Shown here piece by piece: positions 19,937 to 27,827 of a DNA stretch of 64,000 nt. The position numbers and the translations under genes were made by a program. The notes under the pieces were generated by a model. It was not told where the DNA came from, made no database searches, and saw nothing but the letters and a program-made list of their open reading frames with translations. The stretch is from assembly GCF_001404515.1 (NCBI RefSeq), contig NZ_CXWE01000004.1:687341-751340 (forward strand). Direction: 5' to 3'. Source of the DNA: Roseibium album (GTDB lineage Bacteria > Pseudomonadota > Alphaproteobacteria > Rhizobiales > Stappiaceae). How positions within the stretch are numbered: the stretch's first letter is position 1; each line of letters opens with the position of its first letter.

Positions 19937-20206
19937 ATGAAGAAGTTTGTTCTGCTCGCAGCGATCGGCGTTGCGTTGGCCGGATGCCAATCTGACAGCC
20001 AGACTGACCGGGCCCTCGTTGGCGGTGGCCTGGGTGCAGCAACCGGTGCCGCTATCGGCGCTGCAGCAACCGGTGATGTCGGAGGAGCGCTCGTCGGTGG
20101 CGTTATCGGCGCAGCTGGTGGTGCGATTGTTGGATCTGCCACAACACCGAAAAACTGTGTCGCTTACGACCGTTACGGCAACCCGTACCGTGTGGCGTGC
20201 CCGTAA
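19937..20206 (+). CDS. Glycine-zipper lipoprotein, copy 1
   Basis: The 89-residue protein has a lipoprotein signal (lipobox LAGC, Cys about residue 17), then CQSDSQTDRALVGGGLG, an alternating Gly/Ala zipper over about residues 30-70, and the tail TTPKNCVAYDRYGNPYRVAC. Gly-zipper lipoproteins insert in or associate with the outer membrane. It is first of four tandem relatives. GAAGGGAG lies upstream of the ATG. Confidence 0.85.
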   Translation: MKKFVLLAAIGVALAGCQSDSQTDRALVGGGLGAATGAAIGAAATGDVGGALVGGVIGAAGGAIVGSATTPKNCVAYDRYGNPYRVACP

Positions 20207-20258
20207 CAAGGCCCGACACACTGTTCGAAGCGCGATCCGGGAATGATCAACCGGTAGG

Positions 20259-20537
20259 ATGAAAAATATGAAAAAACTTCTGTTTGTTGCCGTGGCAGCT
20301 GCCTTTCTAGCCGGCTGTCAGTCCGACAGTCAGACTGATCGCGCGCTCGTAGGCGGCGGCTTGGGTGCTGCAACCGGCGCAATAATCGGCGCAGCAGCCG
20401 GAGGCGGAGCGGGCCCCGCTCTCGCTGGCGCAGCAATTGGTGCGGCAGGCGGTGCAATCGTTGGTGCCGCCACCACGCCGAAGAACTGTGTCGCCTATGA
20501 CCGGTACGGCAACCCCTATCGGGTTGTTTGCCCCTGA
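20259..20537 (+). CDS. Glycine-zipper lipoprotein, copy 2
   Basis: This 92-residue close paralogue of the preceding gene has lipobox LAGC, the identical segment CQSDSQTDRALVGGGLGAAT, a Gly/Ala zipper, and the tail TTPKNCVAYDRYGNPYRVVC. An internal ATG at codon 4 could be the true start, since MKKLLFV is a typical signal beginning. It lies 52 bp after copy 1, probably cotranscribed, and is evidently a recent duplicate. Confidence 0.85.
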   Translation: MKNMKKLLFVAVAAAFLAGCQSDSQTDRALVGGGLGAATGAIIGAAAGGGAGPALAGAAIGAAGGAIVGAATTPKNCVAYDRYGNPYRVVCP

Positions 20538-20637
20538 TCGAATACAGCCCCAAAAGCTCCGATCTTAACGTGCCGTTTAGGTTACGGATTCAATAATGAG
20601 TTGATTGGGTTTTGAGCGTTTTGGCTGCTTGTCCAAA

Positions 20638-20750
20638 GCGAAGGCGTTGAAAATGATTCATTTTCAGCGCGTTCGCCACAGGCAAATGGCGGGAATAGCC
20701 AATTCCTGAGGATGCCGGAATGGACCTGCCCGGTAGCGCGGGCGTGCAGG
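20638..20750. repeat. Paired palindromic element between lipoprotein genes
   Basis: A 39-bp imperfect palindrome (20638-20676) has outer arms GCGAA/TTCGC and inner arms GCGTTGAAAATGA/TCATTTTCAGCGC. About 50 bp further is a GC-rich hairpin, 20725-20750, with arms CCTGC/GCAGG and inner CCG/CGG. The rest of the 303-bp gap between copies 2 and 3 (20538-20840) shows no gene. The layout resembles REP-type or small nonautonomous intergenic elements; copy number elsewhere is unknown. Confidence 0.45.
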
Positions 20751-20840
20751 ACAAAATGATTTCCGTCCCCCACGTCTTGCCTTACCGAGAGTTTCAGAAA
20801 CCGTCACCGAATTTCACTCATTTTTGAGGTTATGACCTAG

Positions 20841-21059
20841 ATGAAAAAAGTCATATTGGTGGCTGCAGTCGCCACATTGCTTGCCGGGTGCAGCTCCAGC
20901 CGGCAGACAGATCGCGCATTGATTGGCGGCGGCCTTGGGCTGGCAACTGGCGCAGTTGTTGGCGCTGCCGTTGGAGCCGGAGCGGCACCTGTTCTTGCAG
21001 GGGCTGCAATCGGCGCAGGCGCTGGAGCTGTTATCGGCGCGGCGACCACGCCGAATTGA
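20841..21059 (+). CDS. Glycine-zipper lipoprotein, copy 3, C-terminally truncated
   Basis: The 72-residue protein has lipobox LAGC, SSSRQTDRALIGGGLGLATG and the Gly/Ala zipper, but it stops at ATTPN, exactly where the paralogues continue with the NCVAYDRYGNPYRV tail. The downstream sequence cannot be restored to that tail by a simple frameshift. The gene either lost its tail or was born by partial duplication. The ORF is otherwise intact with a plausible start. Confidence 0.75.
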   Translation: MKKVILVAAVATLLAGCSSSRQTDRALIGGGLGLATGAVVGAAVGAGAAPVLAGAAIGAGAGAVIGAATTPN

Positions 21060-21200
21060 TTGGCTCCCCTGCCAGTATGGAGTTTCCGGCCGCTGGTGCA
21101 AATTCCGGAAATCGAAACTGGATAACCCTGGCGCGGTAAGAAACTGTTAACCATAAATCTTCACCTTTGGCGAAGCTCATTCCTTTGCCAAGGGACCGTG

Positions 21201-21473
21201 ATGAAACCGATTCTAGCAGCAACGGCCCTCGCCTTCCTTCTTGCCGGCTGCGTCAATACCGAAAGCCAGCGGGACAGAATGCTCATCGGGGCCGGCCTCG
21301 GGGCAGCAACCGGTGCAACGATCGGCGCCGTTGCCGGGTCGACGGTCAACGCGACGCTAGCCGGTGCAGCACTGGGTGCTGTCGGTGGCGGCTTGGTTGG
21401 TATCGTCACAACGCCGCGCAACTGCATAGCGCAGGATCAGAACGGCACCCCCTACAAGGTGCGCTGCCCTTAA
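21201..21473 (+). CDS. Glycine-zipper lipoprotein, copy 4 (diverged)
   Basis: The 90-residue protein has lipobox LAGC, NTESQRDRMLIGAGLGAATG, a Gly/Ala zipper and a variant tail TTPRNCIAQDQNGTPYKVRC. ATG 21201 is preceded by AAGGGA; the GTG one codon earlier is less likely. It is the most diverged of the four but keeps every section, including the two cysteines of the tail. It ends 36 bp before the stop of the leftward ROK gene. The 12-mer TGCGCTGCCCTT at its stop codon is repeated 17 bp downstream. Confidence 0.8.
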   Translation: MKPILAATALAFLLAGCVNTESQRDRMLIGAGLGAATGATIGAVAGSTVNATLAGAALGAVGGGLVGIVTTPRNCIAQDQNGTPYKVRCP

Positions 21474-21509
21474 ATATGCGCTGCCCTTGAGTTTTCGCAC
21501 ATGTCAGCT

Positions 21510-22619
21510 TTATCCGGCATTCGGACTTGTCGTCAGATAAAGCGGTAGTGCCGCTGCTCCCAAGTGAGGTTTTTTGTCGGCTTCAGCGCGTATGAAGGTC
21601 GGGTGCGGACCGAAATGATCCTCCCCGAGAGACTTGCTTGCAGACAGCCTCTCGATCAGCTCTGAGAAAATTGCATCCGGCAATCGCCCACCCAGTACGA
21701 TTGCGTCCGGCGACATGGTCCGGGTTATGACAAGGCTGAGCCATTTGAGTTGTTGTTCAACCCGGTCAACCCAGTTCAAAATGCTTTCGTGCTGCAGGTC
21801 TGCCTTGCTGATGTGTTCCAGATTGTCGGCAGCAAGCCCGGCCTCTTTTATGGTCGCCAAAAGATCCGATCCTGAAGGTCGCGGTTGCGACTTGGGAAAA
21901 AGCCCCCCGAATTCGGCAGCCGACGCGCTTTTTCCCAGATACAGCGATTGGTCAATGACCGCGGCACCACCGATACCGTGAGACAACCAGACGTAATTGA
22001 AGTTACGCACGGACCGACAGCTTCCGAACAGAAGCTCAGCAAGACAGGCACATTTTGCGTCGTTCAGCTGATGCACCGGCATATCGAAATAGGGCGCAAA
22101 ATCCTTGCTCGCATCGATCTCCGGCCATTCGGAAAAATACTGTGTCTGCCGAACGATGCCCGGCTTGCTGGTATGTTGTCCGGGATAACTGATGCCGCAC
22201 CCGATGAAACGATCCGGCTGCAGTCCAAGCTGCCTGGTCTGCCGGTCAACAGATGCACCGATCAGCTCCATGAGTTGAGAAAACCCGCGATCGGTAATCG
22301 ATGACGTCTCTTCCGAGAGGACTTCCCCCAAGGCATTGACAATACAGGTGTAGTACCTCTCCGGGTCGATAAACACACCGGCAGACAGCAGTCCCATGGG
22401 ACGAAGCTGAAGCAATTTTGACGGATAGCCGCGCCGACCTGCGCGGTTCGGGTCCGCTTCCTCGACAACAAGCCCGTCATCCAGAAGCTGATTGACAATC
22501 CGGGTTACGGTTGATGGCTGCACATCCAGCAGATCCGCCAGCTTCAACCTGGAAACCGGCCCCTGAGAGCGAAGCAGCTGGATAAGGCGCCGCGCGCTCG
22601 GTTTCTGCAGTGTATTCAA
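21510..22619 (-). CDS. ROK family transcriptional regulator
   Basis: The 369-residue protein has a winged helix (RRLIQLLRSQGPVSRLKLADLL, then VQPSTVTRIVNQLLDDGLV, about residues 8-50) and a ROK-fold ligand domain (GCGISYPGQ near 150, HGIGGAAVIDQSLYLG near 220). The ROK zinc cysteine motif is missing. TTG 22619 is chosen because AGGAG lies six bases upstream; the frame is open further but has no better start. It diverges from the ABC transporter operon across a 132-bp region holding two TTGC-N5-GCAA dyads, and so probably controls it. Confidence 0.82.
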   Translation of the reverse strand: MNTLQKPSARRLIQLLRSQGPVSRLKLADLLDVQPSTVTRIVNQLLDDGLVVEEADPNRAGRRGYPSKLLQLRPMGLLSAGVFIDPERYYTCIVNALGEVLSEETSSITDRGFSQLMELIGASVDRQTRQLGLQPDRFIGCGISYPGQHTSKPGIVRQTQYFSEWPEIDASKDFAPYFDMPVHQLNDAKCACLAELLFGSCRSVRNFNYVWLSHGIGGAAVIDQSLYLGKSASAAEFGGLFPKSQPRPSGSDLLATIKEAGLAADNLEHISKADLQHESILNWVDRVEQQLKWLSLVITRTMSPDAIVLGGRLPDAIFSELIERLSASKSLGEDHFGPHPTFIRAEADKKPHLGAAALPLYLTTSPNAG

Positions 22620-22652
22620 TTTATGCTCCTGGTCTCCGTGCAGCCTAATAAA

Positions 22653-22698
22653 TTGCACCACGCAAATAAACCTTGATTTTTTAATTTGCGCTTCGCAA
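22653..22698. promoter_or_regulatory. Twin operators TTGC-N5-GCAA
   Basis: Two dyads, TTGCACCACGCAA (22653-22665) and TTGCGCTTCGCAA (22686-22698), lie 33 bp apart (about three helical turns) in the divergent promoter. The second has 5-bp perfect arms. They are candidate sites for the adjacent ROK regulator. Confidence 0.6.
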
Positions 22699-22751
22699 TA
22701 TAATGCTTGCTCAGCGTATCCGCCGGGCACGACCTTGTGAGGGAGGAACGA

Positions 22752-23741
22752 ATGAACCCGAAGAAAACTTTGCTGAAACTTGGTGTTGCCCTGACCGCGA
22801 CGCTGTCGGCCACGATGGCCTTTGCTGACGGTACGGTCACCGTCTACACCGCTGCGCCACAGAATTTTGTCGATGAACTTGTACCGATGTTTGAGGAAGC
22901 CTCCGGTACGAAGGTCGAGGTTATCAAGGCGGGTTCCGGAGAACTCCTGAACCGGCTGACAGCCGAATCCGCCTCCCCGATTGCCGATGTTTTGTGGAGC
23001 GTCGACGGCACCGTGGTGGATTTCAATCCGGATTTGTTCACGGCATATGTATCGCCAGAGCAGGCTTCAGTTGATCCTTCTCTGATAAAAAGCGAACTCT
23101 GGTCGCCATTTACGGCTGTTGTCATGGCATTTGCCGTCAACAAGGACGCTCTTGGCGACAAGCCTGTGCCGGCAAGCTGGTCGGATCTGGCCAAACCTGA
23201 ATATGACGATCTGATATCTTCGGCCCGCGCGGACAAGTCCGGCTCGGCCTATATCCAGTTTGCAACGGTTCTGCAGGCATTTGGTGACGAACAATCAGGA
23301 TGGGATGTCTATAACGGCATGCTTTCCAATTTTGTCCTGTCCGACAGTTCCGGCGCCGTTCCCCGCTTTGTGAATGACGGCGAACTGCCGATCGGAGTAA
23401 CACTTGAGGATGCAGCTCTTCGATACAAGGAGGGTGGAGGACCTGTCGAAATCGTCTATCCGGCCGAAGGTACAGCCATTTCTCCGGATGCAATTGCACT
23501 GGTTTCCGGCTCTCCCAATTCCGACGCCGGCAAGAAGTTCATCGACTTCATCCTGTCTGCCGAGGCGCAGAAAGTAGTCGCCGCTCAGGGACGCCGCCCG
23601 GTTCGCACAGATGTTCCCTCCAATGAGAGCCTTGTCCCCCTGGGTGACATCAAGGCTGTCGACTATGATTTCCAGTGGGCAGCCAAGGAGCGCAAACGCC
23701 TCGTGGAAGCCTGGGGCGAAGCTGTTCTCGACTACCAGTAA
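22752..23741 (+). CDS. ABC transporter, extracellular solute-binding protein family 1
   Basis: The 329-residue exported protein has a signal peptide of about 25 residues ending MAFAD. The mature start GTVTVYTAAPQNFVDELVPMFE matches the FbpA/AfuA/2-aminoethylphosphonate-binding group. ATG 22752 has GGGAGGAAC upstream. The group binds ferric iron, sugar phosphates or phosphonates. The ROK regulator and downstream phosphatase favour a phosphorylated organic ligand over iron, an inference. It heads a four-gene operon. Confidence 0.85.
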   Translation: MNPKKTLLKLGVALTATLSATMAFADGTVTVYTAAPQNFVDELVPMFEEASGTKVEVIKAGSGELLNRLTAESASPIADVLWSVDGTVVDFNPDLFTAYVSPEQASVDPSLIKSELWSPFTAVVMAFAVNKDALGDKPVPASWSDLAKPEYDDLISSARADKSGSAYIQFATVLQAFGDEQSGWDVYNGMLSNFVLSDSSGAVPRFVNDGELPIGVTLEDAALRYKEGGGPVEIVYPAEGTAISPDAIALVSGSPNSDAGKKFIDFILSAEAQKVVAAQGRRPVRTDVPSNESLVPLGDIKAVDYDFQWAAKERKRLVEAWGEAVLDYQ

Positions 23742-23805
23742 GCAAGCGATGCGGCCGGGTTCCCCGGCCGCACTACCACCGGACAATTTGGGAGGGGCAA
23801 CGACG

Positions 23806-24897
23806 ATGGCATCCGTTGATATCGTCAATATCAGAAAATCTTACGGGCCCGTCCTGGCCCTGTCAGACATCGATATTCAGATCGAATCCGGAGCGTTTTT
23901 TACGTTGCTCGGCCCAAGTGGCTGCGGAAAAACGACGCTGTTGCGCACAATTGCGGGATTTCACTTTCAGGACTCCGGCACAATCCTCGTCAATGGCCGG
24001 GAAATTCAGAACATGCCCGCGCACAAGCGCGGCGTTGGAATGGTCTTTCAGGATTACGCGGTTTTTCCGCATCTGAGCGTCACCGACAACGTGGCCTTCG
24101 GTCTCAAGAGAAAAAAGATTTCTTCCGCCCTGATCAAGCCGAAGGTGGCCGAAGCTCTCAGGATTGTTCAACTTGAGGAACTCGCCCACCGCATGCCTCA
24201 CGAGTTGAGCGGCGGGCAGCAGCAGCGCGTCGGGCTCGCCCGCGCAATCGCGGTCGACCCTACCGTCCTTCTGATGGACGAACCCCTCTCCAATCTGGAT
24301 GCCAAGCTTCGCGTGGACCTCAGGGGAGAATTACGCCGCATCCAGAAAGACATGGGCATGACAACCATTTACGTGACCCATGACCAGGAAGAGGCTCTTG
24401 CCATGTCAGACGTCGTTTGCGTCATGTTCGGCGGGATCATTCAGCAGGCAGCCTCCCCTTTCGAAATCTACCGCAATCCGGCAAACCGTTTCGTCGCCAA
24501 TTTTGTCGGTGCCAACAATTTCCTTGCAGGAAACATTGATAGTCAAGGCGATGCGATCCTGACCACGTCCGACCTGAAGGTGCGTTCGATTGAAGGAGGC
24601 ATTTCAGACACGAAGATCGCCGTTTCGGTTCGCCCTGAAGCGGTGAATGTCTCTCGGGGTTCACACGCTGCCAGTGACGACATGCTGACCTTTGACGGCA
24701 ACATTCGGCAAATCAGCTTCATAGGGCGAGAACTCGAAGTCCATGGCAAGACCCATCTCGGAGACGACGTTCGCGCTATTTTGCGGCCGACATCAGATCT
24801 TCTTGGTCTGGCCGAAGGCGATCCGGTCACCTTCGCCTTCAACCGTGATGAAGCAATCCTGTTCGAAAATGGAGAAACGGGCCGGAGGTTGTCATGA
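23806..24897 (+). CDS. ABC transporter ATP-binding protein (PotA/FbpC-like)
   Basis: The 363-residue protein has Walker A GPSGCGKTTLL (about residue 37), signature LSGGQQQRVGLARA (about 133), Walker B VLLMDEPLSNLD (about 153) and switch His YVTHDQEEAL. A C-terminal TOBE regulatory domain follows (about 285-355, including AVSVRPEAVNVS). ATG 23806 follows GGGAGGGG. The last four bases overlap the permease start (ATGA), showing coupling. Confidence 0.92.
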   Translation: MASVDIVNIRKSYGPVLALSDIDIQIESGAFFTLLGPSGCGKTTLLRTIAGFHFQDSGTILVNGREIQNMPAHKRGVGMVFQDYAVFPHLSVTDNVAFGLKRKKISSALIKPKVAEALRIVQLEELAHRMPHELSGGQQQRVGLARAIAVDPTVLLMDEPLSNLDAKLRVDLRGELRRIQKDMGMTTIYVTHDQEEALAMSDVVCVMFGGIIQQAASPFEIYRNPANRFVANFVGANNFLAGNIDSQGDAILTTSDLKVRSIEGGISDTKIAVSVRPEAVNVSRGSHAASDDMLTFDGNIRQISFIGRELEVHGKTHLGDDVRAILRPTSDLLGLAEGDPVTFAFNRDEAILFENGETGRRLS

Positions 24898-26588
24898 CAA
24901 TGACCACCTCAAACCCTCTCTTGAAACCTGTCTATATTTTTGGTCCTGTACGCTTCGATTTCTGGACCGCAATGACGCTGCTCGTCATTGCTGTGCTTTT
25001 TGTCCTTCTGATACTGCCGATAGCAAGCGTGTTTTTCGTCAGTTTTCTGGATGAGGACACCGGCGCGTTTACGCTTGCAAACTACGTGGAGGTGTTCACT
25101 CGGAACTACTACGTGAAGGGTTTGCGAAACACGCTCACAGTGGGTCTTCTGGGTACACTTGGTGCTTGCCTGATCGGCGTTCCGCTGGCGTTTTTCACCG
25201 CAAGGTTTCGAATACGCGGCAAGGCGCTGATCTCGACGCTTGCAATTCTGGTACTGGTCGCCCCACCTTTCATCGGCGCCTATGCCTGGATCATGATGCT
25301 TGGCGCAAATGGCTTCATAACCAACTTCTTCAAGGGCCTTGGTCTCAACCTGCCGACGATCTATGGCGCTCACGGGATCATCCTGGTCTTTACGCTCAAA
25401 TTCTTCCCGTTCGTGTTTCTCATGACGAAAACCGCGCTCGGTTCCGTCAACAAGTCGTTTGAAGATGCGGCTGAAAACCTCGGCTGCAACGCCTTGCAGC
25501 GGTTCTTCCACGTAACCCTGCCCCTGGTATTTCCGGCGGTAAGCACCGGTGCGATCATCTGTTTCGTGCTGTCGATAGCCGACTTCGGGACGCCTGCAAT
25601 TTTGGGCCGAGGTTTCCGCACTTTGTCGACGATCGCATATTCCGCCTACACATCCGAACTCGGTGGCAAACCCACGATGGCCGTCACGGTTTCACTGGTC
25701 ATGATGGCGATCTCCATACTGGCTCTTTTCATTCAGCGCCGGTTCTTGTCAAAGCGGCGCTATGCATCCGCCCTCACCAACCGGCCAGTCATCCAGCAGC
25801 TGAAAGGCTGGCGCAACTGGGGTGCACACGCCTTCTGCTATGCCGTTGTCATAACCGCGATGTTTCCGACACTCGTGGTCGTCTACACGTCGATCCTTGA
25901 AACCAATGGTCCGGTCTTCACCGGCGAATATGGTCTTTCCAGCTATCGGCGGGTGCTGCTGGATGCGCCGGAAGCGATCTTCAACAGTTTCCGGTTTTCT
26001 CTGATCGCTGTGGCCGTGATTGCTGTTTTCTCCGGATTGATCTCGTACCTGATCGTTCGGCGGGAAAACGCGGTTTCCGGGACCATCGACGTCCTCATGA
26101 TGGTTCCCTACCTCGTCCCCGGCGTCGTGATGGCCATCGGCTTTGTGACGACGTTTCGATCAGGCTGGTATGACCTCACTGGTACCGGCTTGATCATCGT
26201 CATGATCCTGTTCATTCGACGATTGCCGTATGGCGTCCGGTCAACCACGACCAACCTTCGACAGATCAAGCCGTCTTTGGAAGAAGCCGCGGTCAATCTT
26301 GGAGCGTCTCCGCTGCGGGCCTTCGTATCGGTAACGGTTCCGCTGATCCTCCCCGGTCTGATTGTCGGCTCCCTGATGAGTTTCATAACCGCGATCAACG
26401 AGCTTTCCTCCACCCTGATCCTCTACAACTCCAAAACAGTAACCATGCCCGTGAAGATCTACATATCGGTGCTCGACGGCGAATTTGGCCTCGCTGCGGC
26501 TTTGTCCACGATCCTGCTCGTTTGCTCGGGACTTTGTGTCTATGCGGTCTTCCTGCTCGCTGACGATCGGGAATCGTCATTTGTCTAG
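24894..26588 (+). CDS. ABC transporter permease, two fused FbpB-type domains
   Basis: The 564-residue protein has about twelve membrane helices in two halves. Each half carries an EAA-type coupling loop: SFEDAAENLGCNALQRFFHVTLPL near residue 185 and SLEEAAVNLGASPLRAFVSVTVPL near 460. The fusion makes a full transmembrane pair from one gene, as in FbpB and AfuB systems. It overlaps the ATPase gene by 4 bp and is followed by the phosphatase gene. Confidence 0.9.
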   Translation: MTMTTSNPLLKPVYIFGPVRFDFWTAMTLLVIAVLFVLLILPIASVFFVSFLDEDTGAFTLANYVEVFTRNYYVKGLRNTLTVGLLGTLGACLIGVPLAFFTARFRIRGKALISTLAILVLVAPPFIGAYAWIMMLGANGFITNFFKGLGLNLPTIYGAHGIILVFTLKFFPFVFLMTKTALGSVNKSFEDAAENLGCNALQRFFHVTLPLVFPAVSTGAIICFVLSIADFGTPAILGRGFRTLSTIAYSAYTSELGGKPTMAVTVSLVMMAISILALFIQRRFLSKRRYASALTNRPVIQQLKGWRNWGAHAFCYAVVITAMFPTLVVVYTSILETNGPVFTGEYGLSSYRRVLLDAPEAIFNSFRFSLIAVAVIAVFSGLISYLIVRRENAVSGTIDVLMMVPYLVPGVVMAIGFVTTFRSGWYDLTGTGLIIVMILFIRRLPYGVRSTTTNLRQIKPSLEEAAVNLGASPLRAFVSVTVPLILPGLIVGSLMSFITAINELSSTLILYNSKTVTMPVKIYISVLDGEFGLAAALSTILLVCSGLCVYAVFLLADDRESSFV

Positions 26589-26616
26589 TCAACTTCAGCC
26601 AAGCACCGGCATACCA

Positions 26617-27564
26617 ATGCAGATTTCATCGCTCACCTATTCGAGAGACCGAACCGGCCGACAGGCGGGAGACGACAGTCTTTTGATCTTGCCGGGTACC
26701 TGCGGAGTGTTCGACGGGGCTTCAAGCGGTGCGACTTCCCCCGGAGTTTCTCCCGGCCAGGCGGCGTCCCGAGCCGCGGCATCCGTCCTAGGTGAGTTTG
26801 CCGCCACAAGAACCATGACGGATGTCCCGGCTTCGGAAATCTTCTCCGCAATCAGGGAAAGGATTTGCCGGACGGAAAGAATGCTTGGCAACACTTTCCG
26901 CGCGTCGACTACCATGGCGGCAGCATTTTTCGACGCAGAAACAATCCGGCTGCTTGTTGTCGGAGACAGCGGTATACGAATAAACGGCGACCAGGTTTAC
27001 AGGTGGCTGAAACCCGTCGACGACCTCTCAACGACAGCGCGGATTGAGGTGTTCAACCTGTTGAAGGGCAATGGCGGTTCATCTGATGAAGTCGAGGCTC
27101 AAACACGAAAAATTTCGTTTCAGGGTTTGGACAATGGTGTGAGTGAAGGCATTCTTGAGGAAGAGGACGCCGCCAGGATATGCACCCTTGTATCGGACAA
27201 ATACGCTGACATCGTCCCCCCTCGGCATACGGAAGCAATCCTGCGCACGGGCATAAGGAGCCAATACCTTTATGCCAACAGACCGAACCATCCGCTCGGG
27301 TACTCGTCACTGAATTGCGATCCCATTCTGATGGATGATGTCATCGATGTCAGCAAACCGATTGCAGAGGTCGAAACACTCGAATTCTTCACTGACGGTT
27401 ATTTCGATCTCCCTGGAGAAGTGTCTGTTTCCGCCTGGGAAAAAGCCTTCGACAAATGCGAGACGGTCGATTTTCACAAGACGGAAAGCTTTCCCAGCAT
27501 CAAGGGATCGACTTCGAAGGAATTTGCAGATGACCGCTCCGTGATTGTTGTCAGAAACTCCTGA
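26617..27564 (+). CDS. PP2C-type metal-dependent phosphatase
   Basis: The 315-residue protein shows the PP2C metal motifs in order: GVFDGASSG (about residue 29), LLVVGDSGIRIN (about 111), EFFTDGYFDLP (about 256) and FADDRSVIVV near the C-terminus. These enzymes remove phosphate from phosphoserine/threonine or small substrates, using Mn or Mg. The gene is 28 bp after the permease gene in the same direction. ATG 26617 lacks a clear ribosome site; TTG 26581, overlapping the permease stop, is an alternative with coupled translation. No partner kinase or anti-sigma factor is present, so its target may be the imported compound. Confidence 0.78.
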   Translation: MQISSLTYSRDRTGRQAGDDSLLILPGTCGVFDGASSGATSPGVSPGQAASRAAASVLGEFAATRTMTDVPASEIFSAIRERICRTERMLGNTFRASTTMAAAFFDAETIRLLVVGDSGIRINGDQVYRWLKPVDDLSTTARIEVFNLLKGNGGSSDEVEAQTRKISFQGLDNGVSEGILEEEDAARICTLVSDKYADIVPPRHTEAILRTGIRSQYLYANRPNHPLGYSSLNCDPILMDDVIDVSKPIAEVETLEFFTDGYFDLPGEVSVSAWEKAFDKCETVDFHKTESFPSIKGSTSKEFADDRSVIVVRNS

Positions 27565-27827
27565 CGCGGCGTCGACGTACCTCAGACGCATGATCCGGCT
27601 CGAAGGCTGCCTTCAGACCGCGGTGAGACCAACACCGTCGCCCGATCGGCGGTCAATTCAACGCCGGCCGGCAAAGGCCTGTTGCGCCTGGTGCCGGGAT
27701 CGGTGGCAGGTCACGGCACAGCACAAATCCAGCGCATATGATGAACACCGCACGCCAATCAAGGCTCGTTTGCATGGACGGATCACTCCGTCCTGTGAGC
27801 GGCAAGTGCCATATTTCTTCGGTCCGC

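Noticed and set aside
20644..20670. Possible Fur or Irr iron box (TGAAAATGATTCATTTTCA)
   Set aside because: The sequence is a palindrome of roughly Fur-box size but is nested in longer GC arms and lies between lipoprotein genes without iron functions. A structural repeat explains it better.
27565..27827. Gene or RNA in the gap between the PP2C and TPP-enzyme genes
   Set aside because: Neither strand shows a plausible start, motif or hairpin. It is a plain convergent intergenic region.
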